NCBI GenBank assembly: GCA_038527485.1
Contig: JBCBFT010000007.1
Location: 45,098 to 109,097 of the forward strand
Source: JALEFZ01 sp038527485
GTDB lineage: Bacteria > Bacteroidota > Bacteroidia > J057
Length of the DNA stretch: 64,000 nt
Direction: 5' to 3'
The notes beneath the pieces are model-generated. The model was not told where the DNA came from. It was given only the letters and a program-made list of their open reading frames with translations, and did no database searches. Position numbers and translations under genes: made by a program. Positions 17,792 to 27,248 of this stretch are shown here, one piece after another (within the stretch, counting starts at the first letter, position 1; each line of letters begins with the position of its first letter).

Positions 17792-19969
17792 ATGAAGATT
17801 CCTTATATCCATATCATAAGCATCATTTTACTCCTTCTCACGATGAACGCTGGCTTCGGTCAGGAAATACTGAACGGCCAAATCGTTACGCCCAAAGGAG
17901 TGGGAATCTTAGCTGCGAATGTCCAGACGACAGGCACAGTAAGAGTGGGAACCATCACAGATCAAGAAGGACGTTTTCAGCTAGATATTACAAACGTCGG
18001 AGATGAAGATTCTTTGAAAGTACAATTTCCAGGTTTTCAGGTAGAAATGAGAGCCATTGGAGACGTGAGAAACGAATCCGCGCTAGTGATTCAGATGAGA
18101 AACCGAAACCTAAGTCTAGAAGAGGTTATGATCGAAGCACGCAGACCAATCTCAGATCAGTTTTCGGTCGAGCGCATGACCAAGATGGATGTGTATCTCA
18201 ATCCTTTAGCAGCGGGTGATCCCTTACGGGCCGTGACGATCCTGCCTTCGTCTACCAATACAGACGAATCAGCCAATCCCTCGCTCAGAGGAAGTAGCGC
18301 CGCGCGTAGCCGCGTGATCTTGAATGGCGTCCCCGTCTACCAGCCCGTACGCAACAGCCAAATCAATGGCATCGGCAACTTCAGCCTGTTCAACACAGAA
18401 CTACTAGACGAGCAACTGGTCTACGCCAGTAATCCACCGCTCACCTTCGGTAACGTCAGCGGCGGCATCGTCCAGCTCAACACAGTCCGTGAAATCAATG
18501 AGTCTTCTACGCAGCTATCCGTAGGGATGGCCAATCTAGGAGCCTTTCGCACACAAAAGTTAAAAAATGGGGCTTTCTTTCAAGCCTACACCAATTATCA
18601 GGTTTCAGACCTGTTTTTGAAAATACATCCGGAGGCACTCGGTTTCCTCCAAGATTTTGGTAGTCTAGATGCTGGTTTACACTGGTATCTCCCCCTAAGC
18701 AATAGCTGGTCATTTCAGGGTATCTCCTATGGGATTCAGGAGACTTACGCTGCAGATGCTCAAGTCTATGCTTACAACGGGCTGGCTCAGGCAAACAAAG
18801 GCCGCACTTTCCATGTGGGAAATTTGCAGTACCAGTCTTCTCAATTCGTTCTTTTCCTCCGTGGGGGTTTTGATGCAAGCCAAACAGATTATCAGTATGG
18901 AAACATTCGTTCCCATACGCAAACGCGCCAATCTTATGCTTCAGTCGAAGCCAAAGGATTCGTCGGATCGAAAATGGTCTGGCAAGTAGGCGCCAATTAT
19001 GATGGATACTATCGTAGTTTTGATGACACAGCCTCTATATATTTCTATGCGCTGTCCCCATCAGATCCTACGTTTGCTATAGATACACAAGTTCGACGTC
19101 CTTTGGTAGAGGCGCATGCCTACCTCAAATACGACCCCAGTGAAAATACCCATTTATCCTTGGGTGTGCGCAGCAACCTACCGCTTTTGGACCAAACGCA
19201 ATTTTTCAGTTTTCAAGGTGCTGTACGACACGATCTTAATAGCCGCCATTCACTCTTGATGAGTTTGGGACGATATCACAGCTACACCATCCCTGGTTTT
19301 TTCTTCCGGGGCACAGAACTTCTTCGAGCAGATCAGGCAGCCCTCGATTACAGCTACACGAGCCCACGATTAGAGATCAAAGCAGCTGTGTATGCCAAAG
19401 ACGAGAGTGGATCTCAGCTCAATGGAGAGATACCTATTCGGAGAGCCTACATTTTGGGCGCAGAGTTTTTTGCACGTGTCGCCCTGCACCGTTATCTCTC
19501 GATCACCGTCGCCAATTCGTGGATACACCATCGTATTCGCTTCAGCGAGGAGGGAGATCCCTACAATGGCAACAAGGACCTTCCTTACTTTACAAAGGCT
19601 TCTGTTGCCTACAACAATCCGCGTCTCTTCAGCGCGACGCTGACTTGGATTGGCAGACCTGGGGCTTACTTCAATCCCATCGTAGGCGGGACCTTCAATG
19701 AAGACCTCAACTTGTACGCGCCCATATTTGATTCTTCTATCAACTCGCGTCGACTCGGAGACTATCAAAACCTCAGCTTGGGCATCAGTCGTTATTTCCG
19801 CTGGAAAGGTCGTAGCCTCGTCCTCTTCTTCAACGTCAACAACCTACTCGACAGATCCAATCCGAGTGCACCCGTCTATGATCCTACATTTTCTGTAGAG
19901 TCCTTTCAGGAGTTTTCTCGTCGCACGATTTACGCGGGTCTGGTGTGGCAGTTGATCGGGAAACGATAG
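17792..19969 (+). CDS. TonB-dependent receptor with carboxypeptidase-like N-terminal domain
   Basis: 725 residues from the ATG at 17792 (MKIPYIHIISIILLLLTMNA, signal ends FGQ); an upstream in-frame GTG at 17708 would precede the signal peptide and is rejected. Residues 25-110 form a carboxypeptidase-D regulatory-like (CNA-B) domain. About 130-230 is a TonB plug: DPLRAVTILPSSTNTDESAN, then SLRGSSAARSRVILNGVPVY, and SGGIVQLNTV. The rest is alternating beta-strands of a 22-strand outer-membrane barrel ending in TIYAGLVWQLIGKR. It should import a ligand across the outer membrane using TonB energy. It has no SusD partner next to it, so the substrate cannot be inferred. Monocistronic, with a terminator-like hairpin at 20055. 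Confidence 0.88.
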   Translation: MKIPYIHIISIILLLLTMNAGFGQEILNGQIVTPKGVGILAANVQTTGTVRVGTITDQEGRFQLDITNVGDEDSLKVQFPGFQVEMRAIGDVRNESALVIQMRNRNLSLEEVMIEARRPISDQFSVERMTKMDVYLNPLAAGDPLRAVTILPSSTNTDESANPSLRGSSAARSRVILNGVPVYQPVRNSQINGIGNFSLFNTELLDEQLVYASNPPLTFGNVSGGIVQLNTVREINESSTQLSVGMANLGAFRTQKLKNGAFFQAYTNYQVSDLFLKIHPEALGFLQDFGSLDAGLHWYLPLSNSWSFQGISYGIQETYAADAQVYAYNGLAQANKGRTFHVGNLQYQSSQFVLFLRGGFDASQTDYQYGNIRSHTQTRQSYASVEAKGFVGSKMVWQVGANYDGYYRSFDDTASIYFYALSPSDPTFAIDTQVRRPLVEAHAYLKYDPSENTHLSLGVRSNLPLLDQTQFFSFQGAVRHDLNSRHSLLMSLGRYHSYTIPGFFFRGTELLRADQAALDYSYTSPRLEIKAAVYAKDESGSQLNGEIPIRRAYILGAEFFARVALHRYLSITVANSWIHHRIRFSEEGDPYNGNKDLPYFTKASVAYNNPRLFSATLTWIGRPGAYFNPIVGGTFNEDLNLYAPIFDSSINSRRLGDYQNLSLGISRYFRWKGRSLVLFFNVNNLLDRSNPSAPVYDPTFSVESFQEFSRRTIYAGLVWQLIGKR

Positions 19970-20054
19970 ATCGAATGACTGGCGTAGAAGCGGTTACACG
20001 AGCTTTAAAAATTTAGTTTGTTTCTATAAGATTAATCATAATCAGGATGCAGTA

Positions 20055-20095
20055 AAGCTAGTGCCAACGAATTGTTGGTGCTAGCTTGGTTTTTT
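20055..20095 (+). terminator. Terminator after the TonB receptor, built on a GCCAAC hairpin
   Basis: A 14-bp stem AAGCTAGTGCCAAC / GTTGGTGCTAGCTT (two G-T pairs), loop GAATT, then GG and TTTTTT. Its central GCCAAC/GTTGGTGC arms resemble the dispersed repeat copies at 2293 and 20135. Confidence 0.75.
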
Positions 20096-20134
20096 GAGGC
20101 CATCCTTAACTTTAGGTATAAACCCCCTCCTGCC

Positions 20135-20157
20135 AGCGCCAACGTCCCGTTGGTGCT
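20135..20157. repeat. Copy of a dispersed GCCAACG hairpin repeat
   Basis: AGCGCCAACG / CGTTGGTGCT stem of 10 bp with one G-T pair and a 3-nt loop TCC. It matches the copy at 2293-2315 at about 21 of 23 positions. There is no T-run nearby. It occupies the otherwise empty 570-bp gap between the TonB receptor and the next gene. Confidence 0.55.
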
Positions 20158-20540
20158 ATCCTATTTTTCGATTCACGAACAAAAAAATTTCATAAAAAAT
20201 CCTTTATCAGATCTTCTCTTTTTTAGGAAAGAGTCTTTGGACTAAATTTATCGTTTGATAATGAGAGGCTTACAAGTTAAGACTTTCTATTTAAGGAATT
20301 TGATATTTAAGAGAAGGAAAACAAAATATGAAAATAAATACATATAATATTTGTTTAATATATAGTTTTATCATATTATTGATACAGTTGCGCAACGCCT
20401 GATTGTCGAAAAAGGAGGTCTACAATGACCAAAGAGTAGACATATTGTGAAAACATAAATCAACAGTATCATGACTCACGTAAAAACATCCATACATACA
20501 TAAGCCTTCCTAAACAATGCGTTAGTACGACTGACTCCAT

Positions 20541-21392
20541 ATTGTACCATCAATTTTTTTGATTCTCGTTTTTTGGGGACGTTCTATTGATGCCCAAACA
20601 CTCACCGCTACAAAGATTGAGGACGCTGGAACGGCCAAAGATTGGTCCATCGGGAGTGGGGGAGAGTTTGGGGATGATTTGGATATTAGAGAGCCTGAAC
20701 AGGGAAATCAGCTGTGGTTGAAATTTAATGATCTAACCCACACGGTAGAGTTCTCTCATGGCATGCCCAATATTTCACTCAAAGGATCCATCTTTGGTTC
20801 TAGGACAGGTTCTGCAAGTACCCAATTTTCTATCTTTGCAGCGACGAGTTCTTCAAATGGTAGTACATTTGAAATGTTCGGTGACAATCATGGGAGTCGA
20901 CCAGGACAACTTACCATTGTTGCCAGTGCTGCTGAAAAGTCAAATGGAGGCTTGATCCGTTTCCTTCGCCACCACGCTACAGAGAATTGGCAAGAGAGTA
21001 TGCGCATTGATAAGGTAGGCCATGTAGGGATAGGCACTACGTCAATGGGAGAAGCGAATTACAGGCTTTATGTTGCCGATGGAATCAAAACTGGACGAGT
21101 TAAAACAGAAGCCACTTTAGCCGATTACGTATTCTCAGATGACTATGAGATTATGCCTCTAGAAGCAGTAGACACTTATGTAAAAGAGAATCACCACTTA
21201 CCTGGTGTGATCTCTCAAGAAGAAGTAGATGCACAAGATGGAGTTGAGTTGACAGCTTTCACTATTCAGCTACAAGAAAAGCTTGAAGAATTATATTTAC
21301 ATGTTATAAGGCTGAATGAAGAGGTGAAATCGCTAAAAAAGGAAAGAGAAGTTTTACAAGAAAAATTGGAGATACACCCTATCAAACCATAG
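20541..21392 (+). CDS. Exported tail-fibre-like protein with uncertain start
   Basis: The product from about 20541 has a hydrophobic stretch IVPSIFLILVFWGRSIDAQ typical of a signal peptide, but no ATG opens it. In the same frame an ATG lies at 20517 followed by TAG (20523) and TGA (20532) stop codons. TTG at 20559 or ATT at 20541 are the only in-frame alternatives. The last 100 residues match the C-terminal module of many Bacteroidota tail-fibre/S74-type surface proteins: VGIGTTSM, YVFSDDYEIMPLEAVDTYVK, HLPGVISQEEV and a coiled coil (LQEKLEELYLHVIRLNEEV). The middle is unassigned beta structure. It is followed 4 bp later by the lipoprotein gene, so translation of the operon may depend on this gene. 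Confidence 0.6.
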   Translation: MVPSIFLILVFWGRSIDAQTLTATKIEDAGTAKDWSIGSGGEFGDDLDIREPEQGNQLWLKFNDLTHTVEFSHGMPNISLKGSIFGSRTGSASTQFSIFAATSSSNGSTFEMFGDNHGSRPGQLTIVASAAEKSNGGLIRFLRHHATENWQESMRIDKVGHVGIGTTSMGEANYRLYVADGIKTGRVKTEATLADYVFSDDYEIMPLEAVDTYVKENHHLPGVISQEEVDAQDGVELTAFTIQLQEKLEELYLHVIRLNEEVKSLKKEREVLQEKLEIHPIKP

Positions 21393-21396
21393 TATA

Positions 21397-22236
21397 ATGA
21401 AATATTTAAATGTCTTCTGTAAGCAATATATTTGGGGTCTGAGCTTTTTGATCTTGCTGATCGCCAGCTGCAAGCCCTGTGATGACTGGACCGATCCAGA
21501 CTGTCCCAACTACTGTGTAGATGAGACTAATCCGCTTTGTCCCAACTATGACGCATGTCTGATACAAACTCCTGTAAGTGCAGACTTCTTGATGCTTGAA
21601 CGCTCCATAGGAGCAGATCCGATTACAGATACGATTTACTACGATACAGTTTTATCTTCGAGTGTCATCACCCAAGCACTTCATGTACATGAAGACTGGA
21701 CGTACAAATGGGAGATTGGCGCAGGAGAATATGAAGGAACTTCTACTGCTTTGGATTATTCTACGGCACCCAGAGGATTACCTATATCTGTAAGGCTGAT
21801 AGTAGAAGGTCCTCCCAATCTGACCTGTTTTCCTGAGGATGATGGACGAGATACGGTGACGCGCTACTTTTTTAGGTCTACAGCTCCTTGGGTAGATACG
21901 ACGCTGTATATCGGCTTCCGCAACAATGATCCTTCGGATAGTATGACACTCAAGATCTATTATGATTTTGATCGAGGATTGACTGTATTTACTGGATTAA
22001 CTGAAGACTGCTGGGGGGGGATAAGTGGTAGTTCAGGAACATGGAAAACATCTCGAAAAGGTTCTAATTTCTCTCCTTGCTATAGCGCCGGAATATTTAT
22101 TACGCGTGATCCTGAGAGAATCAAGGACTTCTCCAAGTTCAAAGGAACTTACTCTCTAGGTGGTCCTACTTATCCCGATATACCCGAGCGTGTGACCATT
22201 CCCTTTGAAGGAAGAATCGTGAAAATTAGGTTGTGA
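21397..22236 (+). CDS. Unrecognised lipoprotein
   Basis: 279 residues. The signal peptide ends in a lipobox LIASC (cysteine at about residue 25). It is followed by a cysteine-rich stretch with CKPCDDWTDPDCPNYC that has several paired cysteines and looks like short disulfide-linked turns. The remainder is beta-rich with no named domain; no catalytic motif is visible. Surface or periplasmic lipoprotein. It starts 4 bp after the preceding gene and is 41 bp ahead of the next, so it is the middle of a three-gene operon. Confidence 0.7.
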   Translation: MKYLNVFCKQYIWGLSFLILLIASCKPCDDWTDPDCPNYCVDETNPLCPNYDACLIQTPVSADFLMLERSIGADPITDTIYYDTVLSSSVITQALHVHEDWTYKWEIGAGEYEGTSTALDYSTAPRGLPISVRLIVEGPPNLTCFPEDDGRDTVTRYFFRSTAPWVDTTLYIGFRNNDPSDSMTLKIYYDFDRGLTVFTGLTEDCWGGISGSSGTWKTSRKGSNFSPCYSAGIFITRDPERIKDFSKFKGTYSLGGPTYPDIPERVTIPFEGRIVKIRL

Positions 22237-22277
22237 TTTTATTCATGATAATCACTACTCTCTAAAAAAAATAATCC

Positions 22278-24746
22278 ATGAAATATATATATGTATGGCT
22301 GCTGATTAGTGGCCTGGGGATCTTATGTCCCGTATCAGCACAAGTTGAGACCCCTGGTGAAGTGGGGATTTCTACTGACCCTAGAGCAGGTGTGGCTTTT
22401 AACAACGAAGGAGGACCTGTGAATACTTTTGATTGGTTTGGAGGAAACACTTTGAGTCCATATACCCTATACGGGCCTTATCTTGCCCAGCCTCCTTTTA
22501 GTAATCCCTTTTACAACAATAACCCTGACCTCAACTATCTGGCATTCCAGGCAGAGAGTGATTTCTATCCAGAGGATGGGTGGGAACTGATTCAGTGGGG
22601 ATTTGGTATGCGAGTAGATGGGACAACCGAACAAGGAGTATCTGGTTTCGCTCGTCAGGTGCCAATTCTCATTCTATACAACAGGCATACAGCTATGTTG
22701 CATATATTTGGTGCCTATAATGACTTTACCTCTGAGGTATTTGAAACACAGCTCAGATTTACCTATGGTGTGGATATGGATGAACCTGATCCTGGAAGAG
22801 GCAATTACAAATTATCTGCCCTGTTAAGCCAAGCCTCAGAGATAGCGCAGCCTTTAGATCAACCTACGACTGTGACAGATGTCGCAAGTCAGTTTAGGTT
22901 TCCAAACAATAATGCTAAATTTGTCCATGCTGCTTTCCCCATAGCCTATGATCCTTGTGTATGTAAAAGTACAGGTGCCTTTCGTATATCTTTTAATCCC
23001 ATATCGTACTTAGACATTAATCTTCAAGGTCGAATTGTAGCTACTTCCCAAAGTCCCGCTATTTTTTATGATGGTGGGCCAGCTCAGTTTAATGATTACC
23101 TTTTAGATACGTACAGAAATAATAATGGAGATGTATTGGGGGGAGTTCAAATCCAGGAGGATGCGGAAAAAGTCTTTGATGCTTATAGACAAGAATTAAT
23201 TGCCAAAGGCTATGATGAAGATGTGGCTAAATTGGAGGTACTAGAAAATATTTTAGAGTTTGGCGCGGCGACCGCAGATCTACAAGGCGCAACTGCTGGG
23301 TTAGTTTCGGATGAAGAAGCCATCAAAACATTTAAGTTCATTTCTACCTATTATAAGTTTTTGGCAAAAGGAATTAAGTTTTATAAAAGTTCCTTGAAAC
23401 TTGAAAAAACTCAAAATGTCAAACTCAATAAAACACCTCCAGCCATCATCAGAGGAGGCGTAACACTGACAGGTAGGGTAGAAAGTTCCAATAGTCAACT
23501 AGCTACCGAGTTCGCTGTTCCAGGTAGCAAGGGAAGCAGTGTACTACCCGAGACAAACTTCCCCTTCAAGCCCTATTATCCTCTTTACAATGAAGAGCTA
23601 GGAATTTTTGCCTTATTAGAGACCCCTACGGTACATTTTGCCAGAGAAATTAAAAGTGTGGTGACACCGTTCCCTGCAGAAGTTTGTGCGCAGTATCAGG
23701 GTGAGACCTTCTATACAGCAGATCTGACGCAGGAACTCTCTTATAGGCTGGCAACGGATATCAAATACGCCATCAATCCTGCTGCGAAAGTCGATCTAGA
23801 GAAATCAGCGATCTTAGCCGCATTAGAGATTCGAACGAATGGAGGCTTTGAATACACAGGAAATAATGGAAACTTAGAGCCTACCGTTGATGACAATGTA
23901 TTTATCAGTCCTTTTGTTCCCATCGAATGCTTAGAAGATTTGACCGTTTATCTAGAGCGCTTTTTCAAGGAGTGCGAGGATGAGCCCCTTTTTCCCTCCA
24001 ATCCAGCGCATGGTACACAGGTATTCTTACGTTTTTCCAACACGTATATGTCTACTACAAGAGGGAGAGATGGCCTGCCCGTTATTTCACAAGAAGTATT
24101 GACCTATCCTGTCAAATTAGAGGTTGTGAACAGTGTGCCTACTTCTCCCAAGATTGCGTTTAATGTCGATTTAAGCGGAAATGTGGATACGGATGTACAA
24201 GCATGGCGAGAAATAAACCTAATCGGCAATGTAACTACCAGTACAGATGTGACACTCACAGCGGGAGATGCCATCAATATCGATCCTGATGTAGAACTCC
24301 CTCCAGGATTTACATTAGAAACAGGGATCAACTTGGTCACAAACTGTGGAAGTCCCAGTATGCCTTATGATAGTGCACAGTTGGAGCAATATTGTGTGAG
24401 TAACCAGTACAAAGCCAATCAGCCGAGCAAATCAGGACATCAGTATACTCAAGGAGGTATATCTGGATCGTCACCGACGAAACCAGCCGATTTTGAGCTA
24501 AGCATTCAGCCCAACCCTATTACCGAAAACACGACACTGACCTATGAAATCCCCGATAGGGTAGAGGTCTCTTTAGGTATATACGATATTCAAGGTAAGG
24601 AATTGATCCAGTTAATAGATAAGGATAGACAATCTAAAGGAATTTATGAGCTGTCATTCGATGGAAGTCGCTTAAGCCCAGGATATTATTTGGTCAAATT
24701 GACGACCCCTTATGGCCAGAAAGTCCAGAAGATCTTGAAGCAGTAA
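22278..24746 (+). CDS. T9SS type A sorting domain surface protein
   Basis: 822 residues. Signal peptide MKYIYVWLLISGLGILCPVS then AQ. The long middle is not assigned, with one helical stretch (about 290-380). Near residues 640-690 is a repetitive ridge, VTLTAGDAINIDPDVELPPG and FTLETG, resembling the 3-coathanger stack domain found before T9SS domains. The last 80 residues are a T9SS sorting domain (FELSIQPNPITENTTLTYEI, SRLSPGYYLVKLTT), directing secretion and surface attachment. Third gene of the operon that begins near 20541. Role not recognised; adhesion or surface structure is only a guess from the neighbours. Confidence 0.78.
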   Translation: MKYIYVWLLISGLGILCPVSAQVETPGEVGISTDPRAGVAFNNEGGPVNTFDWFGGNTLSPYTLYGPYLAQPPFSNPFYNNNPDLNYLAFQAESDFYPEDGWELIQWGFGMRVDGTTEQGVSGFARQVPILILYNRHTAMLHIFGAYNDFTSEVFETQLRFTYGVDMDEPDPGRGNYKLSALLSQASEIAQPLDQPTTVTDVASQFRFPNNNAKFVHAAFPIAYDPCVCKSTGAFRISFNPISYLDINLQGRIVATSQSPAIFYDGGPAQFNDYLLDTYRNNNGDVLGGVQIQEDAEKVFDAYRQELIAKGYDEDVAKLEVLENILEFGAATADLQGATAGLVSDEEAIKTFKFISTYYKFLAKGIKFYKSSLKLEKTQNVKLNKTPPAIIRGGVTLTGRVESSNSQLATEFAVPGSKGSSVLPETNFPFKPYYPLYNEELGIFALLETPTVHFAREIKSVVTPFPAEVCAQYQGETFYTADLTQELSYRLATDIKYAINPAAKVDLEKSAILAALEIRTNGGFEYTGNNGNLEPTVDDNVFISPFVPIECLEDLTVYLERFFKECEDEPLFPSNPAHGTQVFLRFSNTYMSTTRGRDGLPVISQEVLTYPVKLEVVNSVPTSPKIAFNVDLSGNVDTDVQAWREINLIGNVTTSTDVTLTAGDAINIDPDVELPPGFTLETGINLVTNCGSPSMPYDSAQLEQYCVSNQYKANQPSKSGHQYTQGGISGSSPTKPADFELSIQPNPITENTTLTYEIPDRVEVSLGIYDIQGKELIQLIDKDRQSKGIYELSFDGSRLSPGYYLVKLTTPYGQKVQKILKQ

Positions 24747-24766
24747 ATACAATGGTCTAACATATA

Positions 24767-24803
24767 GGCACCTAAAGTTTCACTCACTTTAGGTGCCAGC
24801 TTT
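24767..24803. terminator. Bidirectional terminator between convergent genes
   Basis: A perfect 12-bp stem, GGCACCTAAAGT / ACTTTAGGTGCC, loop TTCACTC, followed by AGCTTTTCT. It separates the convergent T9SS gene and the minus-strand gene at 24816. Confidence 0.8.
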
Positions 24804-24815
24804 TCTACATAGACT

Positions 24816-25748
24816 TTACTTCAATTGGAAGCGTTGGACCAAGCGGCGAAACGCCCGAATGTTCTCCTTAAAATCCGCCTCTGCCAGTCCCACCATGATA
24901 TAGTAATGTTCGTCCTCAAAGAGCATGACCTGATAGATCAACTCTTGCTTATCCGCTTTGTAGGCAATAATCTCATAGCCCTTGAGTCCATCAATCTCAA
25001 TTGCGTTGACTTCTTCGGGTTCTACCTCATCCAGTTTTTTCAGTCGGTTGAGGGCGTACTTTCGAGGGTTAGGGACGAGGACCTTGCCCAGCGATTTTCC
25101 CGCCATGAAGTTGGCCTTATCCTCACTTTCGGTGGGCATTTTTCCATCCACAGAGTAGGCCAGCATGTTCGCGACGAAGGTGGCATACTGAAACTTGCTT
25201 CCTTGGATGTCCAACCTGAAGTCTACGATCTCCATCGGATCAATCTTGATATTGGCATCGTACACGGTTCGCCTCATCGCCTCTTTGATGCCTTGGGCAA
25301 GGTCCGTAGAGTCCACGGGAGCGACGCCATTGATGATGAGGGTCTCCTCGCTTCCACTCAGCACAAGTACATACTTGGTGAAATTAACTCCCAGTGCCCG
25401 CTGCTCGCCTTCGATCCAGATGGCTTTCATGCCATTGACGAGGAGTGCTTGCTTATCGATGAGCTTGATGCCTTGGCCCGCGAGATTCTCTTCCGTGAAT
25501 GACTGATCCATCTGCGTGATAGGAATGGCTTGCTGCAACGCAAGTACCACAATAGAAGAGGAGGAAACCTTTTCCTCGAAGCCCGCAAAGCTTTGCGAAG
25601 GCTCAAAGCCTGTGGGAGGTTTCATCCATACTTTGGTTCCCGTGATTTGAACATGCGCTTCTGAGATCCCATGGGTGAGGGTGTCGATTTGGGCAGAAAG
25701 AAAGGAAAAGCGAATGAGAATAGAGAGGCAGAAAAGGTACTTATACAT
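24816..25748 (-). CDS. Exported protein of unknown function
   Basis: 310 residues with a signal peptide (MYKYLFCLSILIRFSFLSAQ) and a mature part without membrane segments. It carries the stretch VWMKPPTGFEPSQSFAGFE near residue 40 and two similar alpha/beta halves: residues 60-160, with an ALLVNGMKAIWIEGEQRA strand, and 220-305, with VNAIEIDGLKGYEIIAYKAD. This suggests an internal duplication of a PsbP/DUF4367-like fold; the fold is an inference. No catalytic motif is seen. It is separated by 129 bp from the propeller gene upstream on the same strand. Confidence 0.65.
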   Translation of the reverse strand: MYKYLFCLSILIRFSFLSAQIDTLTHGISEAHVQITGTKVWMKPPTGFEPSQSFAGFEEKVSSSSIVVLALQQAIPITQMDQSFTEENLAGQGIKLIDKQALLVNGMKAIWIEGEQRALGVNFTKYVLVLSGSEETLIINGVAPVDSTDLAQGIKEAMRRTVYDANIKIDPMEIVDFRLDIQGSKFQYATFVANMLAYSVDGKMPTESEDKANFMAGKSLGKVLVPNPRKYALNRLKKLDEVEPEEVNAIEIDGLKGYEIIAYKADKQELIYQVMLFEDEHYYIMVGLAEADFKENIRAFRRLVQRFQLK

Positions 25749-25877
25749 GAGCTGATGATTGAATAGGCGAATCTGATAAAAATCCTTCCTTCAGTCAACG
25801 AATCGGAGCAGCTTTTTATGAGAAAGAGAGGAGAAATGTAGCGTCAGATACATTTTTCCTCTCAATATGTTAAGCTT

Positions 25878-27038
25878 TTAATTTGGAAAAAGAACAGGTT
25901 GCCAATTTACCCTCGCTATTCTCGATATCGGGGACGACTTCCATTCCTTGTCTTTGTACACCATAAGACTTCCACTGTAGCAGGCCACCCACACCTGTCC
26001 GTTGTCAGGATCGAAGGTGATGCCGATCGGCTTATCATTCGTTTCATGTGTTTCCAGGACCTTGAGCGTAGATGGGTCGACTTTTACAAAGGTGTCATCC
26101 TCGTAGTTTACGGCGTAGATTGCTTTTCCATCAGGGGTGATGACCATAGATCTTGCTGCATCACCTGTAGCTACTTTGGCCAGCACTTTTTTCGATTGTA
26201 GGTCAAACTTGGCGATTTTTCCTTCCCGACTCAGGCTGATGTAGAGGTATTTACCTGTAGGTTCGAGGCAGAGGTGACGAGGCGTTTTTCCGACACGTAC
26301 TTTCCAATCGAGGGTCCATGTCTTTAGATTGAGGCAAGCGACATTACCTTCTCCCATCAAAGCCAAGTACGCATACTGACTCTTGGCATCTACTACGATT
26401 CCTCTTGGATAACGCCCTAGTTGGATGCGGCGAATTTCCTGATCCTTTTTCGTATCAATCACACTGAGATCTCCGCTACTCCAGTTGGATACCAGCACAT
26501 ACTTCCCGTCGGGTGTAGTGGCTACATATTTGGGTACACAACCTACATGGATGACTTGTTCAATTTGGAGATTTCTTGTGTTGATCTTGTAGACGAAGCT
26601 AGAGTCATAGGTCGATCGGATGGGACTATTGTCAGTGGCGGGATTGTCAAAGCCCTTGCCATACATCTTATAGTTGGAGACCCAGGCATATTTTCCATCA
26701 GGGGAGAACGCAACTTCGACAGGGGAACCTTTGCACAGGTTGGGCTTCGCAGATTGACCATATTGCGCGAGATCCACCTTGTCAGAAAGCGTCTTTACCA
26801 ACTCAAAATTTTCATTGTACACCGTCACGGTATGCTGGTACATCATATTTTGAGCGAAAAAATAGCCATTTCCTGAGTATACGACAGATTTGGGTGAAAT
26901 TAAGCCTTTGATGGTGGTAAGGTGCTGTAGGGACGCAGTATGTGTAGTGCTATGGCTATTTCCTTCACTCTGTGCAGATACATGAAAGCATAGGAATATC
27001 AGGGTGGTCAGGGCCACCAGTCGTTGGGGGATATTCAT
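25878..27038 (-). CDS. Secreted seven-bladed beta-propeller (YVTN/YncE-like)
   Basis: 386 residues. Signal peptide residues 1-22 (FHVSAQ). The mature part consists of repeated blades with the YVTN/YncE signature (for example VEVAFSPDGKYAWVSNYK, YVATTPDGKYVLVSNW, ICLEPTGKYLYISLSREGK-like and MVITPDGKAIYAVNYEDDT). The terminal blade is closed by ITFDPDNGQVWVACYSGSL. Such propellers are binding scaffolds; no metal or heme site is obvious. It is periplasmic or extracellular. The gene starts 210 bp downstream of the L,D-transpeptidase on the same strand. Confidence 0.85.
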   Translation of the reverse strand: MNIPQRLVALTTLIFLCFHVSAQSEGNSHSTTHTASLQHLTTIKGLISPKSVVYSGNGYFFAQNMMYQHTVTVYNENFELVKTLSDKVDLAQYGQSAKPNLCKGSPVEVAFSPDGKYAWVSNYKMYGKGFDNPATDNSPIRSTYDSSFVYKINTRNLQIEQVIHVGCVPKYVATTPDGKYVLVSNWSSGDLSVIDTKKDQEIRRIQLGRYPRGIVVDAKSQYAYLALMGEGNVACLNLKTWTLDWKVRVGKTPRHLCLEPTGKYLYISLSREGKIAKFDLQSKKVLAKVATGDAARSMVITPDGKAIYAVNYEDDTFVKVDPSTLKVLETHETNDKPIGITFDPDNGQVWVACYSGSLMVYKDKEWKSSPISRIARVNWQPVLFPN

Positions 27039-27248
27039 GATAAAGTAGTTTAGTTTGTCTCAGACCATGTTCCTGCTGAGTTGAGATCTCTCTTGCAAAC
27101 CTCTTGAACATCAGTGGAATGGTCTGATTGTTTCGTGCGTTTGATGAGTGTTACGCCAAGGGATGCACGAGGTTAGTCTGTCTTGAGTAAGCGCGTTGTC
27201 TAGCTGAGAATTGGTAGAAAGTGTTTACATAAGTGAAGGGTAAGAAAA

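Noticed and set aside
24825..25502. A 225-codon plus-strand frame opposite the exported-protein gene
   Set aside because: Lies fully antisense to a gene with a clear signal peptide and has no domain or signal of its own.
26421..26876. A 151-codon plus-strand frame opposite the beta-propeller gene
   Set aside because: Antisense to a well-supported propeller; composition is that of a complementary shadow.
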